From Thalassotalea litorea (GTDB taxonomy: Bacteria > Pseudomonadota > Gammaproteobacteria > Enterobacterales > Alteromonadaceae): a stretch of 64,000 nt of DNA. This document shows positions 37,928-46,065 of this stretch, in pieces. Under the pieces are notes generated by a model, which did not search any database, was not told where the DNA came from, and saw only the letters and a list, made by a program, of their open reading frames with translations. The translations under genes and the position numbers were made by a program. How positions within the stretch are numbered: position 1 is the stretch's first letter; every line of letters starts with the position of its first letter. The DNA lies in NCBI RefSeq assembly GCF_005843925.1, contig NZ_VCBC01000002.1, positions 1 to 64,000 on the forward strand, written 5' to 3'.

Positions 37928-37978
37928 ATACCAAGTCCAATAAATAACTTTCACTGAGTTGCAATGGCAATTTGGTAT
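37928..37978. repeat. Short ATACCAA...TTGGTAT inverted-end element
   Basis: ATACCAA (37928-37934) is mirrored by TTGGTAT (37972-37978). The left end, TAATACCAAGTCCAATAAAT then CACTGAGT, resembles the right terminus of the MITE at 38797-39059 (TTAATACCAATCACATTAAA then CACTCAGTGAG). It may be a deleted relative. Confidence 0.5.
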
Positions 37979-38212
37979 GTGCCAAACGTTACTCAACTGC
38001 ATGATATCGCCCCAACAGACGGAAGCTTATTTTTCAGTTTCTGTGTTCGTTGGACACCACAGTGGTCACATTAGTTTCAACGATTTTGGAAAAACGCTAA
38101 TCCGATGAAATGCCAGCCCACTGAAAAGACAGCAAAATTGTTGTTCATTTTGTTATACGTGATTGACGCCAGCTTGTCTACGAAAAAGGTCGTGACTGAA
38201 TAGTTAGGCGAC

Positions 38213-38256
38213 AACTAGGCAATCACTAGACATTAACTAGGCAATAACTAGATTCT
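38213..38256 (+). repeat. Four 11-bp direct repeats
   Basis: AACTAGGCAAT, CACTAGACATT, AACTAGGCAAT and AACTAGATTCT run head to tail, followed by AGTTAGG. The period is about one helical turn. Confidence 0.55.
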
Positions 38257-38372
38257 AGTTAGGTTTTAGGTGAATTCGATCAAAAAGTGACGCTGTATTA
38301 TGCATTGGCCAAATGATTAACCATTGTGTACAGCATTATAGATACAGAGTCCGCAATATCTCTAATGCGTAA

Positions 38373-39421
38373 TCAGGGTTGTTTTGAGGAAACCGATTTG
38401 AGCTGCGCAACAATATTGCTGCTGTCGATTTCTGCGAGCGCCTTTTTTAACATTTTCCTAAGATGTGACTTTAAAAATGGTGTAACTGTTGCGGGAGATA
38501 TGCCCTTAAGCTGGATAAATAATGCAAGAGAAAACACATGCTCGGCCTCCGTTAAATAGCCATTACGGCTTGCTTGCCAACCTTGAGAATCGCTATCGGT
38601 ATATTGGCGGAAATTAAACGCCGAATTTGCCATAAATACGCCAAATCCTAAAAATGTGGCGGTAATATCCGTGGCAAACTCCCAGTTTTCCCAACCTCCC
38701 GGAGGCTCTTGTTTAGCGCTCGCGGTTAAGTAGTGCGCCAATTCATGGGCAAATGTTGCAATCATTTGGGTCGGATTGGCAACAATTTTTGGGTTATACC
38801 AATCACACTAAGTTTGTGCACCACTCAGAGTTAGGGCAGAGGTTCATTTACAACATAGATTTTATTGATATAGTCATTCTATATTAATGAAATCTAGGGC
38901 CGTAAATGGGCCCCTGATATACTCCCTAAGGGTGAGTTTTAAAGGCGTTTATCCTGCGTTACTGATTTTGACAATGGAGTGACCATTCTCTGCAATCAAG
39001 GCCTTGTCTAAAAGCCTTTAAATTCTCACTGAGTGAGCAATAATTTAATGTGATTGGTATTAAAGGTGATCTTAACGGAATGCGTACTGTCAACCTGGAA
39101 CGTACCGTTTGGATTGGCCGGCACATTGGCGATGGCAACGGTTGGCGCAACAATAGTGTTTACATCTTCTTCCTGGCTGATTAATTCACACGGCCATTGC
39201 GCCATGCCGGCATAGTGTTTTACACGTTCAAAAGTCGCCAATGCAGCTTCTTCCGGCGAGTCGATTTGGTTTGGGAAATGATTTGAGGTTGGTAAAACAA
39301 GGATTGTATCCTGATAAAAGTCATCACCTCCAAAATTTGTCAAAAGCCATTCAAAACAGGCAATTTGAAACGCTCGGTCCTGATCAGATAAAATCGGTTT
39401 CGTGGTGAAAAGCTTTAACAT
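38373..39421 (-). pseudogene. HELAH-motif protein gene interrupted by a MITE
   Basis: The N-terminal part reads 39421 to 39060 (MLKLFTTKPILSDQDR to VKITF) and the C-terminal part 38793 to 38373. Removing 38797-39059 plus one copy of the TTA duplication joins them in frame as KITFN-PKIVANPTQMIATFAHELAHYL, giving 260 codons. Both halves align with the intact 254-residue paralogue at 44629-45393 (ILPT...YAGM.QWP; PPGG...YLGFGVMMAN). HELAH is an HExxH zinc-metallopeptidase-like motif. As it stands the first half runs into MITE sequence and stops after 131 residues. The second half could restart at ATG 38765 but lacks a ribosome-binding site. Confidence 0.85.
38797..39059. mobile_element. 263-bp MITE with TACCAATCACA ends and TTA target duplication
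   Basis: The left end, TACCAATCACACTAAGTTTG, and the right end (reverse complement TACCAATCACATTAAATTAT) form the terminal inverted repeat. Inner CACTCAG-type sequence is also shared. TTA is duplicated at 38794-38796 and 39060-39062. There is no coding frame inside. Internal inverted repeats include TAAAGGC/GCCTTTA and AGATTTTATT.../...AATGAAATCT. It interrupts the gene at 38373-39421. The transposase that would move it is not in the window. Confidence 0.85.
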
Positions 39422-39430
39422 CCAAGGTCC

Positions 39431-39922
39431 TTAATCTGTTGCCAACCATTTAAACATCACCAACGCATCAACATACCCCCTGTCAGGGTGTTTAAACGCT
39501 TTGGGCAAGCGACCACAAATATCGAAACCGAGGCGTTGCCATAGTCGAACCGCCCCTGAGTTTGAGCTGGCCACAAAATTAAACTGCATCGCTTTATAGC
39601 CAAGTGTCAGGGCGATTTTCTGAGAATGCTCGCACATTTGCGTTGCTATCCCTTTGCCCCGTGCACTGCTCGCTACCATATAGCCACAGTTACACACGTG
39701 GTCGCCCGGCCCCGCCTGATTCGTTTTGATGTAGTATGTGGCTAACACCTTGTCATTTTGCTCAACCACAAACGTTTTTACCGGTTGCTCGAACCAGACA
39801 TTAAAGGCGCACTCGCGATCCATGTCTCGAGGGTACGCATACGTATCTCCCTGAGCAATAATCTCCCTCATAAATGGCCAGAGTTCGTCAAAATCTTTTA
39901 CTGTGGCTTCTCTTACTCGCAT
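39431..39922 (-). CDS. GNAT family N-acetyltransferase
   Basis: 163 residues, a full GNAT fold: N-terminal VREATVKDFDELWPFMREII, the acetyl-CoA loop MVASSARGKGIATQMCEHS, then VASSNSGAVRLWQRLGFDICG. The end PDRGYVDALVMFKWL is usual for a group of acetyltransferases of unknown substrate. ATG 39922. It sits 9 nt upstream of the interrupted HELAH gene and may have driven its expression. Confidence 0.87.
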   Translation of the reverse strand: MRVREATVKDFDELWPFMREIIAQGDTYAYPRDMDRECAFNVWFEQPVKTFVVEQNDKVLATYYIKTNQAGPGDHVCNCGYMVASSARGKGIATQMCEHSQKIALTLGYKAMQFNFVASSNSGAVRLWQRLGFDICGRLPKAFKHPDRGYVDALVMFKWLATD

Positions 39923-40019
39923 TTAAATTTCCACTATCTCGATAGTATTTCCATAAAGCGCGCTGTTGTAAGCAATCGAACGCAATGACAAATCCGCTAA
40001 AATTACTCGCGTAATCATT

Positions 40020-43000
40020 TTAGTTTGTCGCGACAATTATCCTGCTGCCAGCACTATCATTACTACTGCCGGTACTATTTTGCACATCAATGCGCAGCGC
40101 CATTTGCTCTTTCAGTTCATTGACGTGAGAAATAACCCCGATTGTGCGACCGGTTGACTGTAAATCAATGAGTGTATTGATCGCCAATTGCAAAGATTCC
40201 TGATCGAGACTGCCAAACCCTTCATCAATGAATAATGTGTCCAGTTCAATACCGCCAGAACGTTGTTGAACAACCTCAGAAAGCGCCAATGCCAGCGCTA
40301 ACGAGGCCATAAAAGACTCGCCACCGGAAAGTGTTGCCACCGGTCGAACCTTACCGGTATGGGCATCATCGACCGCCAAGTCTAAACCCGCTGTTACATT
40401 ACGCTTTTGCTGCTCTTCCGCCTGGCGAACCAATCGATACTGGCCTTTACTCATCACGTGTAATCTTTGACTGGCAATTGACAACACATTGTCGAGGATA
40501 TCCCCAAGGACAAAACGCTCTAATGACACGCGCACTTTTCCTTTACCACTGGCCGCATTGGCCAAGGTACCTATCACTTCATAATCCTGTTTATGCTGTT
40601 CCTGACGTTTTTGATAGGTTTCAATACGTTGCAGCACATTAACACTGTTTGCCAGGGCGATAGCGGCCTGATTCACCTCTTTGTCATGCAACTGGTAACG
40701 CCCTTCTATACCTTCTAGCTTTGCCTGTAAATCGATAAGATCAGGGGCCGTTTTATCGGTCAATCGGGTGGAAAGCAATGCCAGGTTATCCGCCAGAGTC
40801 TTTGATTTTTGCTGATACTCATTTACTTGTGTTTGCAAGCGTTGCAAGCTGATTTCTTCCATACTTGCTGCACAAAACGCCTGTTCATCGCAAAAGCTGC
40901 TCGACTTCAATTGTTGTTGCCATTGATTTTGCAATTGCTGGCATTTTTGCTGTAACTGTTCGAAATGCTGACAATGCGTTGCCTTTCGACTGTCAATGGC
41001 ACTGAAATGTTCACCGGCTTGCTGATGCTTCTGCTGGGCTTGTAGTAACTGATACTCCAATTTCGCCAATGCCTGCTGATTATCGCGAATCGCTTGGGTT
41101 AAAACACCTTTATCACGATATTGCTCCGGCAAATCTTTTTCTGCATCCGCCAGTTTCATTTTTGCGGTCGCGCTTTCGGCCGCGATAGCCGGCAATGCCT
41201 GTTCTAACTGTTGTAAATTCGCTGACAATCGCTGCAATTCTTCTTGCATTGCCTGGAGCTTTTCTGATGCTTTTACGAGTTTTTGCTGATCTTGCTTTCG
41301 CGCATTAATCAGCGCCTGATGGGTCGATACGGCTTGTTCCATTTCGGCAACTGAACTAACCTCTCCCTGCGCTTGTTGTTGCAACTGCTGTTGCTGTAAC
41401 TGACAAACTTCAAGCTCTTTTCGCAATGTTGCTAATTGCACCTGCGCCTGTTGTAACGCGTGTTGTTTTTGCTCAACAACTCCACGTTGCTGGTCGATCA
41501 TCGACTTATTGACCGGCGGTACTGCTGGGTCAATTTGTGCGGGATTTGGATGCTGCGTTGAGCCACACACGGGACAAGGATCTGATGGATGTAACTGAGC
41601 CGCCAACACTGCCGCCTGAGAGCTATGCCAGTTAAATTCAAGCGTCATTAACACTTTGTTTTCGGCTTCTAATTCCGCCTGACTCAAATTTACCTGAGTT
41701 TGCTGTTGCGCTAACACTTGCGTTAACTGTTGTTGCTGCCCGACGAGCGCATGCAACTGACGACTTGCGGTTAATTGCCGCTCTAACACGCCCTGTTGTT
41801 CAATGATCTCTGGCAAAGTATCAACATCTTTCTGTAACGACAGGATCAGAGTTTCGCCGTTTTTGACCCGTAAAGAGTACTCCGTAATTTTGGTATTCGC
41901 CTGCTCTATGCGCTGACGAGAATCAAATTCTGCTTGAGTTTTTTGCTGACATTCCTGACCAATGCTTTCAAATCCCGCCAATATCTCCTGATATTTCGCT
42001 AATTGTTGTTGAGCATCAAGCATCGGTTGTCTTTGCTCATATTGCTGCTGCGCCGTCGCTAATTCATTTTGGCGTTGCAACAGCTGAGATTTCGCTGCCG
42101 TTTGCTGCTTTTCGGTTTCGTCAATCAGCGTTTGCAGTTGACCAAGATCCTGTTGCATTGATTGCAACGCCTTAAAGGCCGGTTCTATTTTCGCCGCCTG
42201 CTCTGCGTGCTGTAACGTCTGGCTTTGCACCTGCATTGCTTGTGCATCGTTCAGGTGTTCATTCTGAGCTTGCTGTAATCGAGTCCGCTCGGCGAACTGT
42301 TCACTGATTTTCTTACCATCCTGAACTGCGATAATCGCCTGTTGTCGTTCTTTTTCAAGTTGCTGTTTTTGTTCCGACAGGCTATCCAGTTGGCGTTGCT
42401 GCTGAGCTTGACGGCTTTGTAATTGCGTAACTTCCTGAACATCCGCTTCTTGCAGCGCCTGATTAATCATCTCCTGGTTTTGCTCGTAATCGCCTTTGAT
42501 TAACGCCGCTTTGTCTTTTAATATCTGCTCAATTTTTTGAAAAATTTGGGTTTGAAAAAGTGTCGATAGTATCGATTGCCGGGCATCGGATTTCGCTAAC
42601 AGTAGTTCCCGGAATTTGCCCTGTGGCAAGACCATAACCTGACGAAATTGTTCCACACTTAAGCCGATAATTTCTCGGATCATCTCGTCGGCATCTTTTT
42701 TCTTTTTCGCGACTAACGTGACCTCGGTATCATCCGCAAGCAGCTCTCGAAAATGCGCGCTGGCTTTTTCTTCGGTAAAACCATCACCACGCTTGGCAGG
42801 TCTTAGTTGCGTCGGGGTACGGGTAATTCGATATCGCTTATCGCGTATCGAAAAGGTTAGCGTCACCTGAGTAAGCACATCATCATTGGCATTATCACAA
42901 CGCACCGCAAAATCTTTACGGGCTTCATCGGTTGTTTCACCGTATAGGGCAAAGCATATGGCATGCAGTATCGACGACTTACCGGCCCCGGTGGGTCCAT

Positions 43001-43100
43001 CAATCAAAAATAACGGAGAGTTACCAAGCTTTTGAAAATCAATCTCTTGCTTATCGGCAAATGGGCCAAACGCTTGAATTGAAAGGTTTAAAAACTTCAT
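40020..43100 (-). CDS. sbcC: Exonuclease SbcC (Rad50-like ATPase)
   Basis: 1026-residue SMC-like ATPase that with SbcD cuts DNA hairpins, palindromes and blocked ends. Walker A is GPTGAGKSS at about residues 36-44. Two long Gln/Leu-rich coiled-coil arms flank the zinc hook SDPCPVCGSTQHP near residue 510. The ABC signature is TLSGGESFMASLALALALS and Walker B LFIDEGFGSLD. ATG 43098-43100 overlaps the sbcD stop as ATGA, so they are translationally coupled. The activity matters for the palindrome-rich repeats in this window. Confidence 0.96.
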   Translation of the reverse strand: MKFLNLSIQAFGPFADKQEIDFQKLGNSPLFLIDGPTGAGKSSILHAICFALYGETTDEARKDFAVRCDNANDDVLTQVTLTFSIRDKRYRITRTPTQLRPAKRGDGFTEEKASAHFRELLADDTEVTLVAKKKKDADEMIREIIGLSVEQFRQVMVLPQGKFRELLLAKSDARQSILSTLFQTQIFQKIEQILKDKAALIKGDYEQNQEMINQALQEADVQEVTQLQSRQAQQQRQLDSLSEQKQQLEKERQQAIIAVQDGKKISEQFAERTRLQQAQNEHLNDAQAMQVQSQTLQHAEQAAKIEPAFKALQSMQQDLGQLQTLIDETEKQQTAAKSQLLQRQNELATAQQQYEQRQPMLDAQQQLAKYQEILAGFESIGQECQQKTQAEFDSRQRIEQANTKITEYSLRVKNGETLILSLQKDVDTLPEIIEQQGVLERQLTASRQLHALVGQQQQLTQVLAQQQTQVNLSQAELEAENKVLMTLEFNWHSSQAAVLAAQLHPSDPCPVCGSTQHPNPAQIDPAVPPVNKSMIDQQRGVVEQKQHALQQAQVQLATLRKELEVCQLQQQQLQQQAQGEVSSVAEMEQAVSTHQALINARKQDQQKLVKASEKLQAMQEELQRLSANLQQLEQALPAIAAESATAKMKLADAEKDLPEQYRDKGVLTQAIRDNQQALAKLEYQLLQAQQKHQQAGEHFSAIDSRKATHCQHFEQLQQKCQQLQNQWQQQLKSSSFCDEQAFCAASMEEISLQRLQTQVNEYQQKSKTLADNLALLSTRLTDKTAPDLIDLQAKLEGIEGRYQLHDKEVNQAAIALANSVNVLQRIETYQKRQEQHKQDYEVIGTLANAASGKGKVRVSLERFVLGDILDNVLSIASQRLHVMSKGQYRLVRQAEEQQKRNVTAGLDLAVDDAHTGKVRPVATLSGGESFMASLALALALSEVVQQRSGGIELDTLFIDEGFGSLDQESLQLAINTLIDLQSTGRTIGVISHVNELKEQMALRIDVQNSTGSSNDSAGSRIIVATN

Positions 43101-44326
43101 TCTTTGCCCTCCGTTAACGCTTTTGCCTGATTAATTGCATCTTGCAGTACCTGTTGTTGGCTGGCAGACAATTCACTTTCCGTGACTTGCGAAAAAAATT
43201 CTGAAAATATCTGCAGCTCGTCTTTTTTCTGCCCTGTATTTTCACCATTACCGTCAGCCTTGTTGCCCGCTTGATAGTCCTGAGTAAATTGCTTGCGCTC
43301 CAATTGCAAAACATTGGGATATACTTTGCGAAGACGCGCCAATGGCTCCAGTAAACTTTGTTTATCGGTTAGCCGTACCAACAAATAATCGTCAAAATTC
43401 GGATCTTGTTTACCGTTTTCGATAAGCTCGCTCAGTTCCCCTTCTATCACCCTGAGGTTATGGCGCGCTTTGAGCGGCAACAGAGTAATGCTCGGGTTTG
43501 CAGTCGAAGCATCATTCGCAGCAAACTCAACTAGGGTGACGGATTTATTTTGTTTATATTCTGAAAACGAATACTTTAGCGGCGAGCCGGAATAACGAAT
43601 TTGCTCGGCACCTTTAAATTGCGGCCCATGCAAATGGCCAAGTGCCACATAATCAAAACTCGTTAATGGCTGCCACGACACGCGATCCGCCCCACCGATT
43701 GCCAGTGGACGCTCTGAATCCGATTCACTGGCGCCATCAATAAAGCAATGGCTAATCAATACCGAGGTCATCTGTGGTCGATGTTTTTTGTGCTCAGAGA
43801 GAATTTTCTCTGCCATAAAGGTATGGGCATCATCATAAGTGCGTATGCTTTTTTCCCCAATACCGTCGTCATCAATATCATTGGCAAACGCTTCTCTGAC
43901 TTCGACCGGGTCATGATAGGGTAATCCATAGAAGGCAATACAATGTTCGCTGTCCTTGCTTGCGCCTTTAGCCTTGACGATTACCGGCTCAGTCGCATGG
44001 TCTAAGTCGGCAAGAATATGTAGATTTGCTAAACGCATCTGCCTTGCACCAAATCGTAATCGTTTGGCACTGTCATGGTTACCACTGATCATGATCACCG
44101 GAATATCATGTTGTTGTAGATCCACTAAAAATCTATCAAGCACATCGACCGCATGGGCTGGAGGCACCGAGCGGTCAAAAATATCACCGGCGACGATTAT
44201 CGCATCAACGTTATGCGCCAGCGCGTAATCTTTGATTTGAGAAAGCACATATTGCTGATCTTCGAGAAGGGAAATATTTTGGAAAAGTCGACCAATGTGC
44301 CAGTCTGATGTATGCAAAAAACGCAT
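43097..44326 (-). CDS. sbcD: Exonuclease SbcD (Mre11-like nuclease)
   Basis: 409 residues. The metallophosphoesterase motifs are HTSDWHIGR, AGDIFDRSVPP, SGNHDSAKRL, ISHCFIDG and ALGHLHGPQ. I start at ATG 44326 (MRFLHTSDWHIGR), which has AGGA about 7 nt upstream and matches E. coli SbcD (400 aa); the open frame extends 24 codons further upstream without support. It forms an operon with sbcC. Confidence 0.96.
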   Translation of the reverse strand: MRFLHTSDWHIGRLFQNISLLEDQQYVLSQIKDYALAHNVDAIIVAGDIFDRSVPPAHAVDVLDRFLVDLQQHDIPVIMISGNHDSAKRLRFGARQMRLANLHILADLDHATEPVIVKAKGASKDSEHCIAFYGLPYHDPVEVREAFANDIDDDGIGEKSIRTYDDAHTFMAEKILSEHKKHRPQMTSVLISHCFIDGASESDSERPLAIGGADRVSWQPLTSFDYVALGHLHGPQFKGAEQIRYSGSPLKYSFSEYKQNKSVTLVEFAANDASTANPSITLLPLKARHNLRVIEGELSELIENGKQDPNFDDYLLVRLTDKQSLLEPLARLRKVYPNVLQLERKQFTQDYQAGNKADGNGENTGQKKDELQIFSEFFSQVTESELSASQQQVLQDAINQAKALTEGKE

Positions 44327-44419
44327 GCCAATCCTTTGTGGTTTGCTACGTTGTAGCCAAATAGAGTCTAAAGATAACCACGAGTCTACCACAAGCATTT
44401 TTATCGGGCAGTAGCCATA

Positions 44420-44578
44420 ATGCTTTTTTATTATCAGTCGTTCAACGCTGTTGTTATTGCGGTTGTATATATTGTGATATATGCCGCAATCATTGCCGGT
44501 GTCCTTGTTGTTAATGTCGTTTTAAGAGCCGTTGTTGTGCCAGCGCTTAAGCTTGCTCTTTCGCCTTCAGTCCGATAA
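44420..44578 (+). CDS. Possible 52-residue single-helix membrane peptide
   Basis: An ATG at 44420 opens a 52-codon frame. It codes for a strongly hydrophobic helix, VVIAVVYIVIYAAIIAGVLV, with a polar N-terminus (MLFYYQSF) and a basic tail (VLRAVVVPALKLALSPSVR). There is no Shine-Dalgarno sequence, and the DNA is GTT-rich, which could produce such a frame by chance. It fills the otherwise empty 302 nt between sbcD and the next gene. Confidence 0.25.
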   Translation: MLFYYQSFNAVVIAVVYIVIYAAIIAGVLVVNVVLRAVVVPALKLALSPSVR

Positions 44579-44628
44579 ATTGAGCACCATCAACACTGCC
44601 AATGAATTAAAATCCGTAGTTAAAAAAC

Positions 44629-45393
44629 ATGTTCTCAAATCTAGTAAAACCAAAACCCATAATCGATACGCAAACGAAGCAGTGGATTGACGACGCATAT
44701 GCATGGCTTGAACTGCATTTTGTCAGTGCCGATCCCGAACTTAAGCCATGCTGTATTTTACCCACCAATGATTATTATCCTGGACGGGTGGGAAGTGTCG
44801 ATGAAATGGCGCAAAGTATATTTATCAAGACCGCGGGATATGCAGGTATGCGTCAATGGCCAGTGGCGCTGCGCTCCACCAGACTGGGACCGCCTCCGGT
44901 AAATAATGCCTTACCACAGTTGAGTTTCCCAAGTGGCTTACGCGGATCAGATATTAAAGTCATTAACAATGATTTTTCCATGCAAGGTGCACAACCTATG
45001 GTTTGGCCTTACCAGGAACAACAAATCAATCATCCTCAATTAATGATCGCAAATTTTGCTCAGGGATATGCATCGTTATTGATGCAGCAAACCCCGGACA
45101 ATCCGCCAGGTGGCGAAGAGTTTCGAAATCAAACCATAGAGCTATTGGCCTGCTATCTGGGGTTTGGGGTAATGATGGCAAATACCGCCTACCAATTTCG
45201 CGGTGGTTGCGGCAGCTGCTATAGTCCGTCGGCGAATCGACAAACCATGTTAACCGAAGAGCAGACCGTATATGCATTAGCACTGCACTGTAGGCGCAAT
45301 GAACTCGACACTAAGCCTGTGCGCAAACAGCTTAAATCTCATCTTCAAAAAGATTTTAAGCGGGCTTTGAAGCAAGTTGAGAACGGAGCATAA
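44629..45393 (+). CDS. Uncharacterised protein, intact paralogue of the MITE-split HELAH gene
   Basis: 254 residues, of no named family that I recognise. Shared with the split gene: CILPTNDYYPGRVGS, AGYAGMRQWP, MIANFAQGYASLL (where the other has MIATFAHELAHYL), NPPGGEE, and YLGFGVMMANTAYQF. The HExxH residues are replaced here, so any zinc-peptidase activity should be lost. Two cysteine pairs (CGSC and PCC) could bind metal. It is in opposite orientation to the split copy, 5.2 kb away across sbcCD, which suggests an old inverted duplication. Confidence 0.75.
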   Translation: MFSNLVKPKPIIDTQTKQWIDDAYAWLELHFVSADPELKPCCILPTNDYYPGRVGSVDEMAQSIFIKTAGYAGMRQWPVALRSTRLGPPPVNNALPQLSFPSGLRGSDIKVINNDFSMQGAQPMVWPYQEQQINHPQLMIANFAQGYASLLMQQTPDNPPGGEEFRNQTIELLACYLGFGVMMANTAYQFRGGCGSCYSPSANRQTMLTEEQTVYALALHCRRNELDTKPVRKQLKSHLQKDFKRALKQVENGA

Positions 45394-45394
45394 G

Positions 45395-45539
45395 CGCATT
45401 TTGCGGGAATTGAAATTCCCTTAGGGTCGAGAAAGAAACACGTTTCTTTGGGTGGAGATTACGATTAATCGTAATGGAGGGATAATGCGAAAAACGCATT
45501 AGGTGGATAACGTTTCATTTTATGAAACGTTGGTAAAAG
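45395..45539. repeat. Hairpin array A: successive unrelated palindromes with 8-nt purine-rich linkers
   Basis: Palindromes in order: CGCA/TGCG (45395-45405), GGGAAT/ATTCCC (45405-45420), AAAGAAAC/GTTTCTTT (45432-45449), ATTACGATT/AATCGTAAT (45458-45475), AATGCG/CGCATT (45484-45500), AACGTTTCAT/ATGAAACGTT (45509-45531). The last four are separated by exactly 8 nt: GGGTGGAG, GGAGGGAT, AGGTGGAT, with GGTAAAAG after the final one. The array opens with TTGAAATTCCCTTAG and is followed by a CGTCATCCCTGA element. Confidence 0.85.
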
Positions 45540-45552
45540 CCACAAAAACCTA

Positions 45553-45580
45553 CGTCATCCCTGATACTACAGAGAATCTA
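45553..45580 (+). repeat. GTCATCCC-type palindromic element, copy 1
   Basis: CGTCATCCCTGATACTACAG followed by AGAATCTA. The stem is imperfect. It resembles the GTCATCCC...GGGATCT intergenic repeats known in many gammaproteobacteria, and is homologous to 45748-45777. Confidence 0.7.
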
Positions 45581-45609
45581 TCACCACCGGTTGAATGGCG
45601 GCTATATGC

Positions 45610-45714
45610 CAACAACGGGTGTTGAAACTCCCTTAGTACGTATCGCAAGCGATACTCCGGGCACGTGACGGAAATCGTCACTTCGAGTACGCTGATGTCA
45701 TCAGCTCCAAGGAC
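45610..45714. repeat. Hairpin array B: unrelated palindromes with 9-nt linkers
   Basis: Palindromes CAACA/TGTTG (45610-45624), GTATCGC/GCGATAC (45640-45655), GTGACG/CGTCAC (45665-45681), GCTGATG/CATCAGC (45691-45705). The linkers are exactly 9 nt and similar: CCTTAGTAC, TCCGGGCAC, TTCGAGTAC, TCCAAGGAC (pattern YYCNRGNAC apart from one position). The head TTGAAACTCCCTTAG (45622-45636) matches array A. A degenerate fifth hairpin may follow to 45729. Confidence 0.85.
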
Positions 45715-45747
45715 ACGCTGTTTCGAGTGAAAAGCAACCTAACCTCG

Positions 45748-45777
45748 CGTCATTCCCTGACACTACAGGGAATCTTA
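45748..45777 (+). repeat. GTCATCCC-type palindromic element, copy 2
   Basis: CGTCATTCCCTGACACTACA followed by GGGAATCTTA, with a perfect ATTCCCTG/CAGGGAAT stem and a 6-nt loop. It terminates the second hairpin unit as copy 1 terminates the first. Confidence 0.8.
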
Positions 45778-45824
45778 GCTAGAGCCGAACGTCTCTTAGG
45801 TCGACTTACCCCATTTATTTACAC

Positions 45825-45959
45825 CGTCATCCCCTGCTCCGACAGGGGACCTCCCTTCGTTTTACTGATACTTGTTTACTTAGCTCTTTAGTTAAGAAGT
45901 TGAAATAAATAGGATCACAGCATGCGATAGGAGGTCCCGCATCAAGTGCGGGATGACGG
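45825..45959. repeat. REPIN-like inverted pair of GTCATCCC elements
   Basis: Forward copy CGTCATCCCCTG, loop CTCCGA, CAGGGGACCTCCC (45825-45855). Inverted copy GGAGGTCCCGCA, loop TCAAG, TGCGGGATGACGG (45930-45959). The two copies face each other over about 75 nt, the layout of a REP doublet. Confidence 0.75.
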
Positions 45960-46065
45960 CGCATTATTAAAAGAAAGTGGGAGGTTCAATGACTCAAACT
46001 CGCTCATCTGAGACATTAACCTTTTCAGTTAGTTAACGTCAAACTTGGAACCAAACGATAAAACA

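Larger units (their letters stand above)
37873..38372. other. Intergenic region with small repeats
   Basis: 500 nt between the DUF3300 start and the end of the interrupted gene, with no coding frame I trust. It contains a 51-nt element bounded by ATACCAA/TTGGTAT (37928-37978) and four 11-bp units (38213-38256). Confidence 0.5.

Noticed and set aside
38373..38765. C-terminal half of the split gene as an independent protein
   Set aside because: Its start lies within a conserved segment, no ribosome-binding site precedes it, and it joins in frame with the other half once the MITE is removed.
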